Part shown: piece by piece, positions 25,285 through 35,612 of the stretch
Layout: every line of letters begins with the position of its first letter
Position numbering within the stretch: the stretch's first letter is position 1
From: JAEUPI01 sp963814435
GTDB taxonomy: Bacteria > Pseudomonadota > Gammaproteobacteria > Burkholderiales > Burkholderiaceae_C
Length of the DNA: 64,000 nt
Assembly: GCA_963814435.1 (NCBI GenBank)
Contig: CAWFCV010000008.1
Span: forward strand, 9,889 to 73,888
Direction: 5' to 3'
Program-made: the position numbers and the translations under genes
The notes under the pieces: generated by a model
Databases searched by the model: none
The model's input: only the letters and a program-made list of their open reading frames with translations
What the model was told of the DNA's origin: nothing

Positions 25285-26284
25285 TCAGTCCGCCTTGATC
25301 GCCTGGGCCTGGATCAGCACCGCCCAGCGCACGGCGTCCTTGGCGATCAGCGTGCGGAACTCGTCGGCGCTGCTGTGCGCCGGCGTCATGCCCTGCGTCT
25401 CGAACGCCGCCTTCACCTCGGGCAGCGCGAGGATGTCCTTGAGTTCCTGGTTCAGGCGCTCGGTGAACGCCTTCGGCGTGCCGTGGGGCGCGAGCACGCC
25501 GTACCACATGTCGACGTCGAGGTGGCCGAGGTTGAGCGTGCGCAGCGGCGGCACGTCGGGCAGCAGCGGATGCGGCTTGTCGCTGCTGATGCCCAGCGCC
25601 AACAGGTTGCCGGCCTTGACGTGCTGCAGCGCCACGTGGATCGGCAGGAACATCAGGTCGATCTGGCCGCCGAGCAGGTCGGTCACCGCCGGCGCCGGTG
25701 CCGCGGTAGGGAATGTGGGTGATGAACACGCCGGTCTGGCTCTTCACCAGCTCCATCGCCAGGTGGTGCGGCGTGCCGTTGCCCGGCGAGCCGTAGTTCA
25801 GCGCGCCCGGGCCGCGCCTTCGCGCGTGCGATCAGGTCCTGCGCGCTTCGGATGCCCGACGGCCTTGCTGGCCACCAGCAGCAGCTGGCCCCAGCTGGTC
25901 AGCGTGACCGGCTCGAGATCCTTCACCGGGTCGAAACCGAGCTTGGGGTACAGCGCGCGGTTCATCACCAGCGTGTTCACGGTGACCAGCAGCGTGCTGC
26001 CGTCGGGCGCCGCGCGCACCACCGCCTCGGTGCCGACGTTGCCCGACGCGCCGGCGCCGGTTGTCCACCACCACCGGCCGGCCCAGCCGCTCGGCGAGCT
26101 TCGGGCCGATCTGCCGCGCGATCAGGTCGATGCCGGTGCCCGGCGTGAACGGCACGATCAGCCGGATCGGCGCGTTCGGTGCCGCCGTCTGGGCGAAGAC
26201 CGGCGCGACGCAGGCGACGGCTGCGAGCAGCAACAGCGCGCGGCGACGTCGCCGCACTGGCGCGCAAAGGGTCTGGTGGGCCAT
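25285..26284 (-). pseudogene. Bug-family (TctC) solute receptor, frameshifted
   Basis: The start MAHQTLCAPVRRRRRALLLLAAVACVAPVFA is a signal peptide for export to the periplasm. The mature protein has the Bug pattern (PIRLIVPFTPGTGIDLIARQIGPKLAERLG), then frame changes near 26058, 25810 and 25690, and GGQIDLMFLPIHVALQHVKAGNLLALGISS. Bug proteins bind carboxylic acids and most have no dedicated membrane partner nearby, as here. It stands 21 bases before the monooxygenase start, so the acid it binds may be that enzyme's aromatic substrate. Confidence 0.85.
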
Positions 26285-26383
26285 GGTGGTGGGATCTCCA
26301 GCGCGCGGACCGCGCATCGTCCAACCAGCGTAGCAGGCCGACGCGCGCTCCGCGATGCGGAGCGGCCCGAAGGCCGCCAGCCG

Positions 26384-26878
26384 TCAGTTCGCTGCGGCAT
26401 CGAGCTCGCGAGCCAGCGCCACCGTGCGCACGCAGGCCCGCGCAACCTCGACGCCCTTGTCGACCATGTGCTCGGCGAAGAAGCGCTGGTGCACGTCGTG
26501 TTCGTGAAAGGCCTGCGGCGTGAGTACGCACGACAGTACCGGCACACCGGTGTCGAGTTGCACCCGCATCAGGCCGTCGATCACCGCGGCGGCCACGAAC
26601 TCGTGGCGGTAGATGCCGCCGTCGACGACGAAGCCGCAGGCCACCACGGCATCGACGTCGCCGCGGCGGGCCAGCCGCTGCGCCAGCAGCGGGATCTCGA
26701 ATGCGCCGGGCACCTCATGGTGCGAAACCGCGTCGGGCGGCACGCCGAGCCTTTGCAGCTCATCGCGCAACGCGGTGCATCCGCGCTCGACGATGTCGGC
26801 GTGCCAGGTCGACGCGATGATCGCGATGCGCGGCGAGCCGTGGCTCGAGGACAGGGGAGACTGGATCATCTGATTCAT
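26384..26878 (-). CDS. ribH: 6,7-dimethyl-8-ribityllumazine synthase (RibH2-like)
   Basis: The 164-residue protein from ATG 26878 joins ribityl-aminouracil and dihydroxybutanone phosphate in the next-to-last step of riboflavin synthesis. Landmarks are IAIIASTWHADIVERG, the phosphate-binding VPGAFEIPLLAQRLA and the active-site CGFVVDGGIYRHEFVA with His92. The sequence DGGIYRHEFV and the late PQAFHEHDVHQRFF are typical of the type II (RibH2) enzymes known from Brucella and Mesorhizobium, rather than the usual GxTxHxE form. It stands alone under an FMN riboswitch; no other rib gene is nearby. Confidence 0.93.
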   Translation of the reverse strand: MNQMIQSPLSSSHGSPRIAIIASTWHADIVERGCTALRDELQRLGVPPDAVSHHEVPGAFEIPLLAQRLARRGDVDAVVACGFVVDGGIYRHEFVAAAVIDGLMRVQLDTGVPVLSCVLTPQAFHEHDVHQRFFAEHMVDKGVEVARACVRTVALARELDAAAN

Positions 26879-26965
26879 GGAACACCTCAGCAAGGTTGAA
26901 GGGCCTGAATCAGGGCGCACGCAACCAGCGCCACGGTGCCCATCAGGCGCCGCGGCGACAAGCCT

Positions 26966-27129
26966 TGCGTTGCTCTTTCATCCGGACTGTGACCGTCGGC
27001 CCTGGCCTCGCACCAGGTCTGCTGACCCCACCGCCGTGGCCGGCCGCGGGCGCTCGCGGGCTTCCGCATGCGGGTCGAATGGCCCGAACACGGATACCGC
27101 CGGTGGGGACTTTCACCCCGCCCTGAGAA
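26966..27129 (-). promoter_or_regulatory. FMN riboswitch (RFN element) upstream of ribH
   Basis: On the minus strand the element starts near 27129 with CTCAGGGCGGGGTGAAAGTC, continues CCCACCGGCGGTA, has the conserved GGGTCAGCAGACC and GGCCGACGGTCACAGTCCGG, and closes with ATGAAAGAGCAACGC near 26966. These are all the conserved parts of the six-stem FMN aptamer in the correct order. It ends 88 bases before the ribH start. A GC-rich inverted stretch in that gap could act as terminator or ribosome-site sequester. High FMN should reduce ribH expression. Confidence 0.95.
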
Positions 27130-27207
27130 CGCAGCCGGCTCCTTTGGATCCGGCCGGCGCAGTATAGGTACGGGCCCCCTTGTGGCCTGTCGCCGGCGTG
27201 ACGGCGC

Positions 27208-28092
27208 TCAAGGGTGCTGGGCGAGGAAGCTCCTGATCGCCTGCGTCACCTCAGCCGGCCGCTCTTCGGCGACGAAGTGGCCGCTGTCCACCGCGATGCC
27301 GGTGACGTCGTCGGCCACCTCGCGCCAGTCGGCGGCGCAATCGAACAGCCTGCCGATCACGCCGCGCGTGCCCCAGATCGCGAGCACCGGCATCGCGAGC
27401 TTGCGCGCAAGATCCGCGCGATCGTGCTCCAGGTCGATGCCGGCCGACGCGCGATAGTCCTCGCAGCTGGCGTGGATCGTGCGCGTGTCGAAGCAGCGGA
27501 AGTATTCCTTCAAGGCCCGCGGCGCGAACAGGTCGCTGGGGCTGCCGAGGATCACACCCTGGCGACCGAACATGCCGGCCAGGCCGACCGCGGCCACCAT
27601 CTTCTCGGGCACCGGCTCGGGCTGGATGAACAGGAACCAGTGGTAGTAGGCGCGCGCGAACGCCATGCTCGTGCTGTCGTACATCTTCAGCGTCGGCGAG
27701 ATGTCGAGCACCGTCAGCGACCGCACGCGTGCGCCGTGGTCGCGGGCCAGGCGATGCGCCACCCGCGCGCCGCGGTCGTGGCCGACGACGTGGAAGCGTT
27801 CGTGGCCGAGCGCGCGCATCACGCCGACCATGTCTTCGGCCATCACGCGCTTGCTGTAGTTGCTGTGGTCGGGCAGCCCGCGCGGCTTGGACGAATCGCC
27901 GTAGCCGCGCAGGTCGGCACAGACCAGCGTGTGGGCCTGCGCCAGCTCGGGCGCGACGCGGTGCCACATCACGTGCGTCTGCGGGTAGCCGTGCAGCATC
28001 AGGATCGGCGGGCCCTGGCCGGCGACGGCGCACTGGATCGTGACGCCGTTGCTGCGGATGCGCCGGCGGGTGACGGTGACGGTGGCGGTCAT
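27208..28092 (-). CDS. Alpha/beta hydrolase, fluoroacetate/haloacetate dehalogenase-like
   Basis: The 294-residue protein matches the fluoroacetate dehalogenase group point by point: HGYPQTHVMWH near the oxyanion hole, nucleophile Asp106 with Arg107 and Arg110 in VGHDRGARVAHR, a second acid Asp130, the fluoride pocket His151-Trp152 (YYHWFLFIQPEPVPE) and Tyr213, and the base His272 in SGHFVAEE. These line up with D110, R111, R114, D134, H155, W156, Y219 and H280 of the Rhodopseudomonas enzyme. It should hydrolyse halogenated acids, though epoxide or ester substrates cannot be excluded. Soluble, no signal peptide. Confidence 0.88.
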   Translation of the reverse strand: MTATVTVTRRRIRSNGVTIQCAVAGQGPPILMLHGYPQTHVMWHRVAPELAQAHTLVCADLRGYGDSSKPRGLPDHSNYSKRVMAEDMVGVMRALGHERFHVVGHDRGARVAHRLARDHGARVRSLTVLDISPTLKMYDSTSMAFARAYYHWFLFIQPEPVPEKMVAAVGLAGMFGRQGVILGSPSDLFAPRALKEYFRCFDTRTIHASCEDYRASAGIDLEHDRADLARKLAMPVLAIWGTRGVIGRLFDCAADWREVADDVTGIAVDSGHFVAEERPAEVTQAIRSFLAQHP

Positions 28093-28169
28093 GATCGGTG
28101 CCTCTCTCCTGCGCGGCCATCATGCCTGAGCGGCCGTGCCATAGTGCCGGACACCGGAGGAGCCTTTCG

Positions 28170-28562
28170 ATGCTCAAGCAGGTGATCGCGCGCGGCGTCC
28201 GCGGCTGCGTGCTGCTGATCGACTCGATCACGCAACTCGAGCCCGACGACGCGGGTGCCATCGTCGTCGCCGGCTCGCACGGCGGCGCGTCGTCGGGCGA
28301 GGTGGCGTGCGCGCTGCCGCTGGCGGCCGTGTTCTTCAACGACGCCGGCATCGGCAAGGACGCGGCCGGCATCGTGGCGCTCGCGATGCTGCAACAGCGT
28401 GGCGTGCCCGCCGGCGCGGTGGCGCACAACTCGGCGCGCATCGGCGACGCGATGGACGCATGGACCGACGGCGTGATCTCGCAGCTCAACGACGCCGCGC
28501 GTGCCCGTGGCCTGCAGGTCGGCGATGCCTTGCAGGCCGCGCTTCGCGCCTGGTTGGAGTAG
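28170..28562 (+). CDS. Conserved hypothetical protein, 130 residues
   Basis: A good ribosome site (GGAGGAG) stands 9 bases before ATG 28170. The protein MLKQVIARGVRGCVLLIDSI has a glycine-rich centre (VVAGSHGGASSGEVACALPLAAVFFNDAGIGKDAAGIVAL) and the motif NSARIGDAMD, then an amphipathic C-terminus. The SHGG and NDAGxGKD segments look like active-site loops, but no enzyme family is recognised. It has no signal peptide or membrane helix. It is followed after 31 bases by an aldo-keto reductase on the same strand, so the two may be one transcript. Confidence 0.65.
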   Translation: MLKQVIARGVRGCVLLIDSITQLEPDDAGAIVVAGSHGGASSGEVACALPLAAVFFNDAGIGKDAAGIVALAMLQQRGVPAGAVAHNSARIGDAMDAWTDGVISQLNDAARARGLQVGDALQAALRAWLE

Positions 28563-28593
28563 GCTGAGCGCGAACCAACCGGAGCCACAGACC

Positions 28594-29575
28594 ATGCAAT
28601 TCACCCGCCTCGGCCGCACCGGCCTCAAGGTGTCGCGCATCTGCCTCGGCTGCATGACCTTCGGCGTGCCCGAACGCGGCGCGCACGCCTGGACGCTGCC
28701 CGAGGAGCAGAGCCGGCCGATCATCCGCCACGCCGTCGAGCAGGGCGTCAACTTCTTCGACACCGCTAACTCGTACTCGGAAGGCACGTCGGAGGAGTTC
28801 CTCGGCCGCGCGCTGAAGGAATTCGCGCGCCGCGACGAGGTCGTCGTCGCGACCAAGGTGTTCAACCCGATGCGCAAGGGCCCCAACATCGGCGGCCTGT
28901 CGCGCAAGGCGATCTTCACCGAGATCGACAACAGCCTGCGCCGGCTGGGCATGGACCACGTGGACCTGTACCAGACGCACCGCTTCGACCCGGCCACGCC
29001 GATCGAGGAGACGATGGAGGCGCTGCACGATGTGGTCAAGGCCGGCAAGGCGCGCTACATCGGCGCGTCGTCGGCCTGGGCCTGGCAGCTGGCCAAGGCC
29101 AATGCGGTGGCCGCGTCACACGGCTGGACGCGTTTCGTGTCGATGCAGCCCGAGCTCAGCCTGCTGTACCGCGAAGAGGAGCGCGAGATGCTGCCGCTGT
29201 GCATCGACTCAGGGCATCGGCGTGATCCCGTGGAGCCCGCTGGCGCGCGGCCGGCTCGCGCGGCGCTGGGGTGAGGATACGCGGCGCATCGGGCTCGACG
29301 CGTTCGGCAAGTCGCTGTTCGAACACAGCGAGGAGGCCGACCGGCGGGTGGCCGAACAGGTGGCGCGCGTGGCGGCCGAGCGTGGCGTGCCGATGGCCCA
29401 GGTGGCGATGGCCTGGCTGCTGCGCAAACCCGGCGTCACCGCGCCGATCGTCGGCGCATCGAAGACCTCGCACCTCGACGACGCGGTCGCCGCGCTGTCG
29501 CTGACGCTCAGCAGCGACGAGATCGCGGCGCTCGAAGCGCCGTACGTGCCGCACCGCGTGGTGGGGTTTGCCTGA
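28594..29575 (+). pseudogene. Aldo/keto reductase, frameshifted
   Basis: The N-terminal two thirds (MQFTRLGRTGLKVSRICLGCMTFG) show the catalytic Asp in NFFDTANSYSEGTSEEFLG with Tyr, Lys in VVVATKVF and the usual His in YQTHRFD. The frame changes near 29210; QGIGVIPWSPLARGRLARRW and the NADPH-binding end APIVGASKTSHLDDAVAAL follow in the next frame to 29575. One extra base explains the break. Total length about 326 residues. The family reduces aldehydes and ketones with NADPH; the nearest group is YajO/YakC-like. Confidence 0.88.
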
Positions 29576-29583
29576 TGCGCGCG

Positions 29584-29884
29584 TTAGGCGCGTTCGTCGA
29601 GCAGCGTGCCGAGCAGCTTGTGCTGCGTCTGCAGCACGCGCAGGTTGGCGACGAACTGGTAGCCGGCGCTCATCTGCGCGACCAGGTCCTCGGCCAGCGC
29701 TTCGCCTTCGACCGGTGCGCGCACCAGGCTGGCGCTGACGCCGCCTTCGGGCACCGACTTGCTGCGTCACGAGTTGCCGGCGAAAGCCCGGCGTCTGCGC
29801 GTTGGCGATGTTGTGCGCCGACGCACCCAGGCGCAGTTGCGCGGCGTTGATGCCGGACAGGGCGATGCTGGCGAGGGCGTTCAT
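29584..29884 (-). pseudogene. Small flagellar basal-body rod-like protein, frameshifted
   Basis: The start MNALASIALSGINAAQLRLGASAHNIANAQTPGFRRQ has the N-terminal signature of flagellar rod/hook proteins (SGI.Aa......NiAN..TpGf.r). After a frame change near 29765 the end reads VSASLVRAPVEGEALAEDLVAQMSAGYQFVANLRVLQTQHKLLGTLLDERA, the matching C-terminal helix. Only about 100 residues in total, it lacks the middle domain. No other flagellar gene is nearby, so it is an orphan of unknown use. Confidence 0.7.
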
Positions 29885-30062
29885 GGCCCGACCATTGTGC
29901 GATTTGGCTGCGGTTACATGTGGCGACATCGGCGGCAGTCCATCACGGATGCACGCGGGTGCGGGCGGTCGGAAAACCCCACTGGCGAAGGTTGTGGTGA
30001 CTATCGCAACGCCGGCAGGCAGGTTAATCTGCGCTTTCCCGCGGCCGACCCAGGAGCAGACC

Positions 30063-30294
30063 ATGAAATACCTGTTGACGACCTTGGCGCTATTCGCCGG
30101 CAACGGCGATGGCCTGCCCGGCCGATGACGTGAAGGACGCCGCGGCGCCCGCCAGCAACAAGCCGGTGGCGGCCACCAAGGCTGCGACGACGGTCGCTGC
30201 CACCAAGAAGGCCACGCCGGTGGCCGCCGACAAGGCCACGACCAAGGTCGCGGACAAGTCAGCCACTGAAGGCCGCAAGGCCTCGCCGCTGTAG
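30063..30294 (+). pseudogene. Small secreted Ala/Lys/Thr-rich protein, frameshifted in the signal peptide
   Basis: AGGAGC stands before ATG 30063. MKYLLTTLALFA begins a signal peptide; the frame changes near 30100, after which MACPADDVKDAAAPAS and a repetitive tail of KA, TK and VA units (AATKAATTVAATKKATPVA) run to 30294. The mature part would be about 55 residues, basic and unstructured, recalling the tails of histone-H1-like proteins but exported. Function unknown. A terminator hairpin follows. Confidence 0.55.
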
Positions 30295-30328
30295 CGCGCG
30301 GCAGTCACGCGAGCCTGAAGGGCTCGAC

Positions 30329-30357
30329 CCGCGCGGCGTGGCGCCGCGCGGTTTCTT
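30329..30357 (+). terminator. Rho-independent terminator
   Basis: CCGCGCGGCG-TGG-CGCCGCGCGG followed by TTTCTTT. The 10-bp GC stem and U-rich tail fit an intrinsic terminator for the small secreted-protein gene ending at 30294. Confidence 0.75.
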
Positions 30358-30410
30358 TGCAGGATGTGCGGAGTGCCGCGCCGGCCCGCGGGCGCGGCAG
30401 GCCACGACGA

Positions 30411-30953
30411 CTACTCGGGCCTGCCGGTTTCGGCCAGCGTCTTCAGGCGGCGGTACTGCGCGCCGATCACCTGGTCGACTGCGGGCGCCAGCTTCTCCAG
30501 GCCGGCGGAGGCATCACCCGATACACGGTAGGTCATGCGCAGCAGCGTCTTGCCGTCCTGCGCGCTGGTGACGATCGTCAGCACGCCCTGCACCGCCAGC
30601 TCCTGCAACGGGCCGAGACTGGCGAACATCCGGATCACCCGGCCGGGCTGCACCAGCACCACCTGGCCATGCTGCACCGACTGGCCGTCACCCCAGCGCT
30701 CGCACCAGCAGCCGCCGGCCTGCGCGTCCAGGCTCAGGTTCGAGGCCTGGCCGGAATAGGTGTGCTGGCCGCTCCACCAGCGCGGCAATTGCAGAACAGC
30801 CTTCCACACGTCGTCCGGCGTGGCCTTCACCTCTTCGCGGAAGCTGCTGACGAAGCCGGTGGGCGACACGTTGCCGGTGTCGGCGCGGGCGGGTGCGACC
30901 AGCGCCAGCGCGCCGCCGATCACCAGCGCCAGCAGGCCGTGGTTCGTTTCCAT
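30411..30953 (-). CDS. Exported SRPBCC-like protein
   Basis: From ATG 30953 the 180-residue protein starts with a signal peptide (METNHGLLALVIGGALALVAPARA, cut after ARA). The mature part reads SSFREEVKATPDDVWKAVLQLPRWWSGQHTYSG and GCWCERWGDGQSVQHGQVV, which follows the START/SRPBCC pattern of polyketide-cyclase-like proteins that hold a hydrophobic ligand in a deep pocket. A periplasmic place is unusual for the fold but seen in Burkholderiales. The ligand is unknown. Confidence 0.75.
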   Translation of the reverse strand: METNHGLLALVIGGALALVAPARADTGNVSPTGFVSSFREEVKATPDDVWKAVLQLPRWWSGQHTYSGQASNLSLDAQAGGCWCERWGDGQSVQHGQVVLVQPGRVIRMFASLGPLQELAVQGVLTIVTSAQDGKTLLRMTYRVSGDASAGLEKLAPAVDQVIGAQYRRLKTLAETGRPE

Positions 30954-31145
30954 GCACCAAGGATAGCGCCGAGCGGCGTGGAGGCCAGCACCTGGCGACC
31001 GAAACCGGAGGCTCGCGTGCCGAATGCCGACGCATGACACCCGAAAGCCTGGTGCGCGACGTCGCGATAGCATGGCCGTGCGCGCCCGCCGACGTGCCGG
31101 ACGGTGAGGCGCCTCGATGAGGCCGGGCAATTCGAATCGAAAGGC

Positions 31146-32132
<987 letters not shown>

Positions 32133-32165
32133 CCGAACGCCCGCCTCGGCGGGGCGGCGAAGGCA

Positions 32166-32189
32166 AGCCGGGTTTGCCCGAACCCGGCT
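32166..32189. terminator. Hairpin after gnd (possible terminator)
   Basis: AGCCGGGTT-TGCCCG-AACCCGGCT is a perfect 9-bp stem with a 6-base loop. No U-tract follows (CCAGGTC), so termination strength is uncertain. Confidence 0.45.
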
Positions 32190-32200
32190 CCAGGTCAATC

Positions 32201-32210
32201 ATCATATGAT
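32201..32210. promoter_or_regulatory. Palindrome ATCATATGAT, candidate operator of the sugar module
   Basis: A perfect 10-base palindrome stands in an AT-rich island (CAATCATCATATGATAACAATC) 66 bases before the importer's first gene. Palindromes of this size and composition serve as operators of FadR/DgoR-type GntR regulators; the gene for such a regulator closes the module at 37246. It is where a promoter and operator would be expected. Confidence 0.45.
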
Positions 32211-32275
32211 AACAATCAGCGGGCTGTCGGCCGTGTGCCGGCGCTTTTCGCGTCACCCCTCAGGAGACTCAAGAC

Positions 32276-33654
32276 ATGCAGTTCAAGTCGTTGCTCACCG
32301 CCGCGCTGGCCGTCGCCGGGTTGCTGGCCGGCGCGCCCGCGTGGGCGCAGGAAAAGCTCACCGTCTGGTGGGTCAAGGGCTTCTACAAGGCCGAGGACGA
32401 CGCGCTGTTCGCGGCCATCAAGAAGTTCGAGGAGAAGAACAAGGGCATCAAGATCGAGCTGTCGCAGTACCCGATCCAGGACATGATCCCGAAGACGGTG
32501 GCCGCGCTCGATTCGGGCAGTCCGCCCGACGTGGCCTACGCCGACTCGTACGACTTCCAGGTCACCGCCAAGTGGGCCTACGACGGTAAGCTCGAGGACA
32601 TCTCCAGTGTGCTCGATCCGATCCGCGGCAAGTTCGAGCCGCACGCGCTGTCGACCACGTTCCTGCTGAACAACCAGACGCAGACGCGCGCGTACTACGC
32701 GTTCCCGCTGAAGCAGCAGACGATGCACATCCAGTACTGGAAGGACATGCTGGCCGACGCGGGCTACAAGGAAAGCGACATCCCGAAGGACTGGAAGGGC
32801 TACTGGGACTTCTGGTGCGACAAGGTGCAGACCGGCTACCGCCAGAAGACCGGCAAGCGCGGCTTCGGCATCGGCATGCCGATGGGCGTGGACTCCAGCG
32901 ACTCGTTCTTCTCGTTCCTGACCTTCATGGACGCCTACAACGTCACGCTGGTCAACGACTCGGGCAAGGTGCTGGTCGACGACCCGTCGGTGCGCCAGGG
33001 CCTCATCAACGCGGTGACCGACTACACCGCGGTCTACACCAAGGGCTGCACGCCGCCGTCGTCAACCAGCTGGAAGGACCCGGACAACAACGTCGCGTTC
33101 CACAACAAGACCACGGTGATGACGCACAACGCGACGATCTCGATCGCCGCGAAGTGGCTCGACGACATGAACAACACCACGCTCACCGACGCGCAGCGCG
33201 CCACGGCGAAGAAGAACTACACCGAGCTGATCGCCACCGCGGGTTTCCCGAACAAGCCCGACGGCGCGCAAGATGGTCTACCGCGCCGCGGTGAAGACCG
33301 GCGTGATCTTCAAGGACGCGAAGAACAAGGCTGCGGGCCAAGAAGTTTGTCGCCTTCCTGCTCGACGAGTCGAACCTGACGCCGTACGTCGAGGGCTCGC
33401 TCGGCCGCTGGTTCCCGGTGACGAAGGCCGCGCAGCAGAGCGCCTTCTGGAAGAGCGACCCGCACCGCCTGGCCGTGTACAACCAGTTCATGAGCGGCAC
33501 GCTGCCGTTCGAATTCACGAAGAACTACAAGTTCACGGTGCTGAACAACGAGAACGTCTGGGCCAAGGCGATGAACCGCGTTCTCAACGAGAAGGTTCCG
33601 GTCGACAAGGCGGTCGACGAGATGATCGCGCGGATCAAGACCGTCGCCAATTGA
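32276..33654 (+). pseudogene. ABC transporter substrate-binding protein (sugar), frameshifted
   Basis: A signal peptide (MQFKSLLTAALAVAGLLAGAPAWA, cut after AWA) leads the periplasmic receptor, with TVWWVKGFYKAEDDALFAAIKKFEEKN, PPDVAYADSYDF and AFPLKQQTMHIQYW, typical of the family-1 (MalE/UgpB-like) binding proteins. The frame changes near 33268 and near 33340, and the end (FVAFLLDESNLTPYVEGSLGRWFP ...) continues to 33654. Total about 460 residues, normal. Two permeases and an ATPase follow. The sugar is unknown; context points to a gluconate precursor or a related sugar. Confidence 0.9.
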
Positions 33655-33787
33655 CGCTCCCCCCGGAGCGGCCTGGCGGCCGCCCTCCCCCAGGGGGCGC
33701 CGCCAGCGGACCGGCTAAGCCGGATCCGCGGCGGCACTTGGGTGAACGTCTCGCTTCTGCCGCATCGCGTCCCACACACGTGACATC

Positions 33788-34659
33788 GTGAGTACCACTA
33801 CTGCTCTGACTGCTGGCATTTCGCCGCGACCGCGCAAGCCGGTGTCGCGCTGGGAGTGGTGGGGCCGCGCGCTGGTTCTGCCGTACCTGCTGGTGTTCGT
33901 GGTGTTCGTGCTGTACCCGGTGGGCTACGGACTGTGGCTGGCTCGGCACCCGCAGAGCTACGTGCAGCTGTTCGACGACCCGATCTTCTTTCGCACCGCG
34001 GTCAACACGGTGATTTTCCTGGTCGTGGCCATCAACATCAAGATGGTCATCGCGCTGGTGCTGTCGGGCTTCTTCGTGCAATCGCGCTGGTGGATCAAGG
34101 CACTGTCGGTGCTGTTCATCCTGCCGTGGGCGGTGCCGTCGATACCCGACCATCCTGTCGGTGCGCTTCATGCTGAACCCGGAGTGGGGGGTGATCAACT
34201 CGACCATCTTTCGGCTCACCGGTCTGCGACGGGCCGAACTGGCTGAACGACCCGACGCTGGCGCTGAGCTTCTCGATGCTGATGCACGTCTGGAAATCGC
34301 TGCCGTTCTGGACGCTGATTCTGGTCGCCGGCCGCATGGCGATTCCGGCCGAGCAGTACGAGGCCGCGTCGGTCGACGGCGCCACCGGCTGGCAGAAGTT
34401 CCGCTTCATCACCTGGCCCTCGATGCGCTCGCTGTACCTGACGTCGCTGATCCTGTCGATGATCTGGACGCTGGGCGACTTCAACAGCGTCTACCTGCTC
34501 ACCGGCGGCGGCCCGGCCGACCTGACGCACGTGCTCGCCACGCTCGGCATCCGCTACCTGCGGCTCGACCAGGTCGACCTGGCGATGGCCTCGATCGTCG
34601 TCGCGCTGCCGCTGGTGCTGCCGCTCGTCTACTTCATGATGAAGAGGCTGAGCAAATGA
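33788..34659 (+). pseudogene. ABC sugar permease 1, frameshifted
   Basis: The start MSTTTALTAGISPRPRKPVSRWEWWGR leads into helix 1 (LVLPYLLVFVVFVLYPVGYGLWL). After frame changes near 34147 and 34235 the later helices follow, with the EAA loop EQYEAASVDGATGWQKFRFITWPSM that docks on the ATPase. Six helices in total, about 290 residues. It pairs with the next permease, whose ATG overlaps its TGA (34656-34659). The 130 bases before it hold GC-rich inverted repeats but no gene. Confidence 0.88.
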
Positions 34660-35511
34660 AACGGCGCTTCAGCTGGAAGGCGGTGACCACCGAGGCCAAG
34701 CTGCTGCTGATCGGCATCCCGGTGTTCCTGTGGACGATCATTCCCGTCTACCACCTGTTCCTGTTCGCCGATCTCGCCGCGCGACAAGGCCACGTCGGGC
34801 CGCCTGTGGCCCGAGGAGCCGACGCTGCAGAATTTCGCGTCGTGTTCCACCAGGAGCACTTCTATCTCAACCACTTCTGGCACCAGATGTGGAACTCGCT
34901 GGTGATCGCGGTGGCCGTCGGCGCGCTCACGTTGTTCGTCGCCACCGCGGCGGCGTTCGCGATCAGCCGGCTCAAGGTGCGCGGCGGGCGCACGGTGATG
35001 AACCTGGCGCTGTTCACCTACTTCATCCCGGCCGCGTTCCTCGCGGTGCCGATGTACAAGACGATGGGCGTCTACGGCCTGCTCAACAACCAGTGGGCGC
35101 TGATCCTGGCGATGGTGACGATCGCGTCGCCGTACTGCATCTGGGTGCTCAAGCAGGCGAGCGACAAGCTGCCCTACGAGCTCGACGAGGCCGCGCGCAT
35201 CGACGGTGCGTCGCCGCTGCAGCTGTTCCGCCTGGTCTACCTGCCGCTGATGGTGCCGTCGCTGGTCGCGGTGGGCACCTATTCGCTGCTGCTGGCGTGG
35301 AACGAATACCTCTACGCGCTTCCTGCTGCTGTCCAACGACACCGACGTCACGCTGGCGGTGGCGCTCGGCAACTTCCTGTCCGCCGACGATTCGCCGTGG
35401 GAGCTGCTGATGGCCACCGGGCTGATCTACGCGCTGCCGCCGGCGGCGATCTACTACGCTTTCAAGCGCTACATGGTGTCGGGCCTCACCGCCGGCGCCG
35501 TCAAGTCATGA
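34656..35511 (+). pseudogene. ABC sugar permease 2, frameshifted
   Basis: MKRRFSWKAVTTEAKLLLIGIPVFLW begins helix 1; a probable shift near 34780-34830 disturbs the first periplasmic loop, and another near 35330 moves the end (FLLLSNDTDVTLAVALGNFLSADD ... GLTAGAVKS) to the next frame. The EAA loop YELDEAARIDGASPLQLFRLVYLPLM is intact, so this is the second channel subunit. One extra base near 35330 explains the main break. The ATG overlaps the stop of permease 1. Confidence 0.88.
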
Positions 35512-35612
35512 GCCCCCACGCTCGTCGCTTCGCTCTGTCGCTGCCCCCCGAGGGGGCGCGGTCGGGCTTGGGGCGGCCCGGCGCCCGACCGACACGCTAA
35601 CAGGCTCCGATC

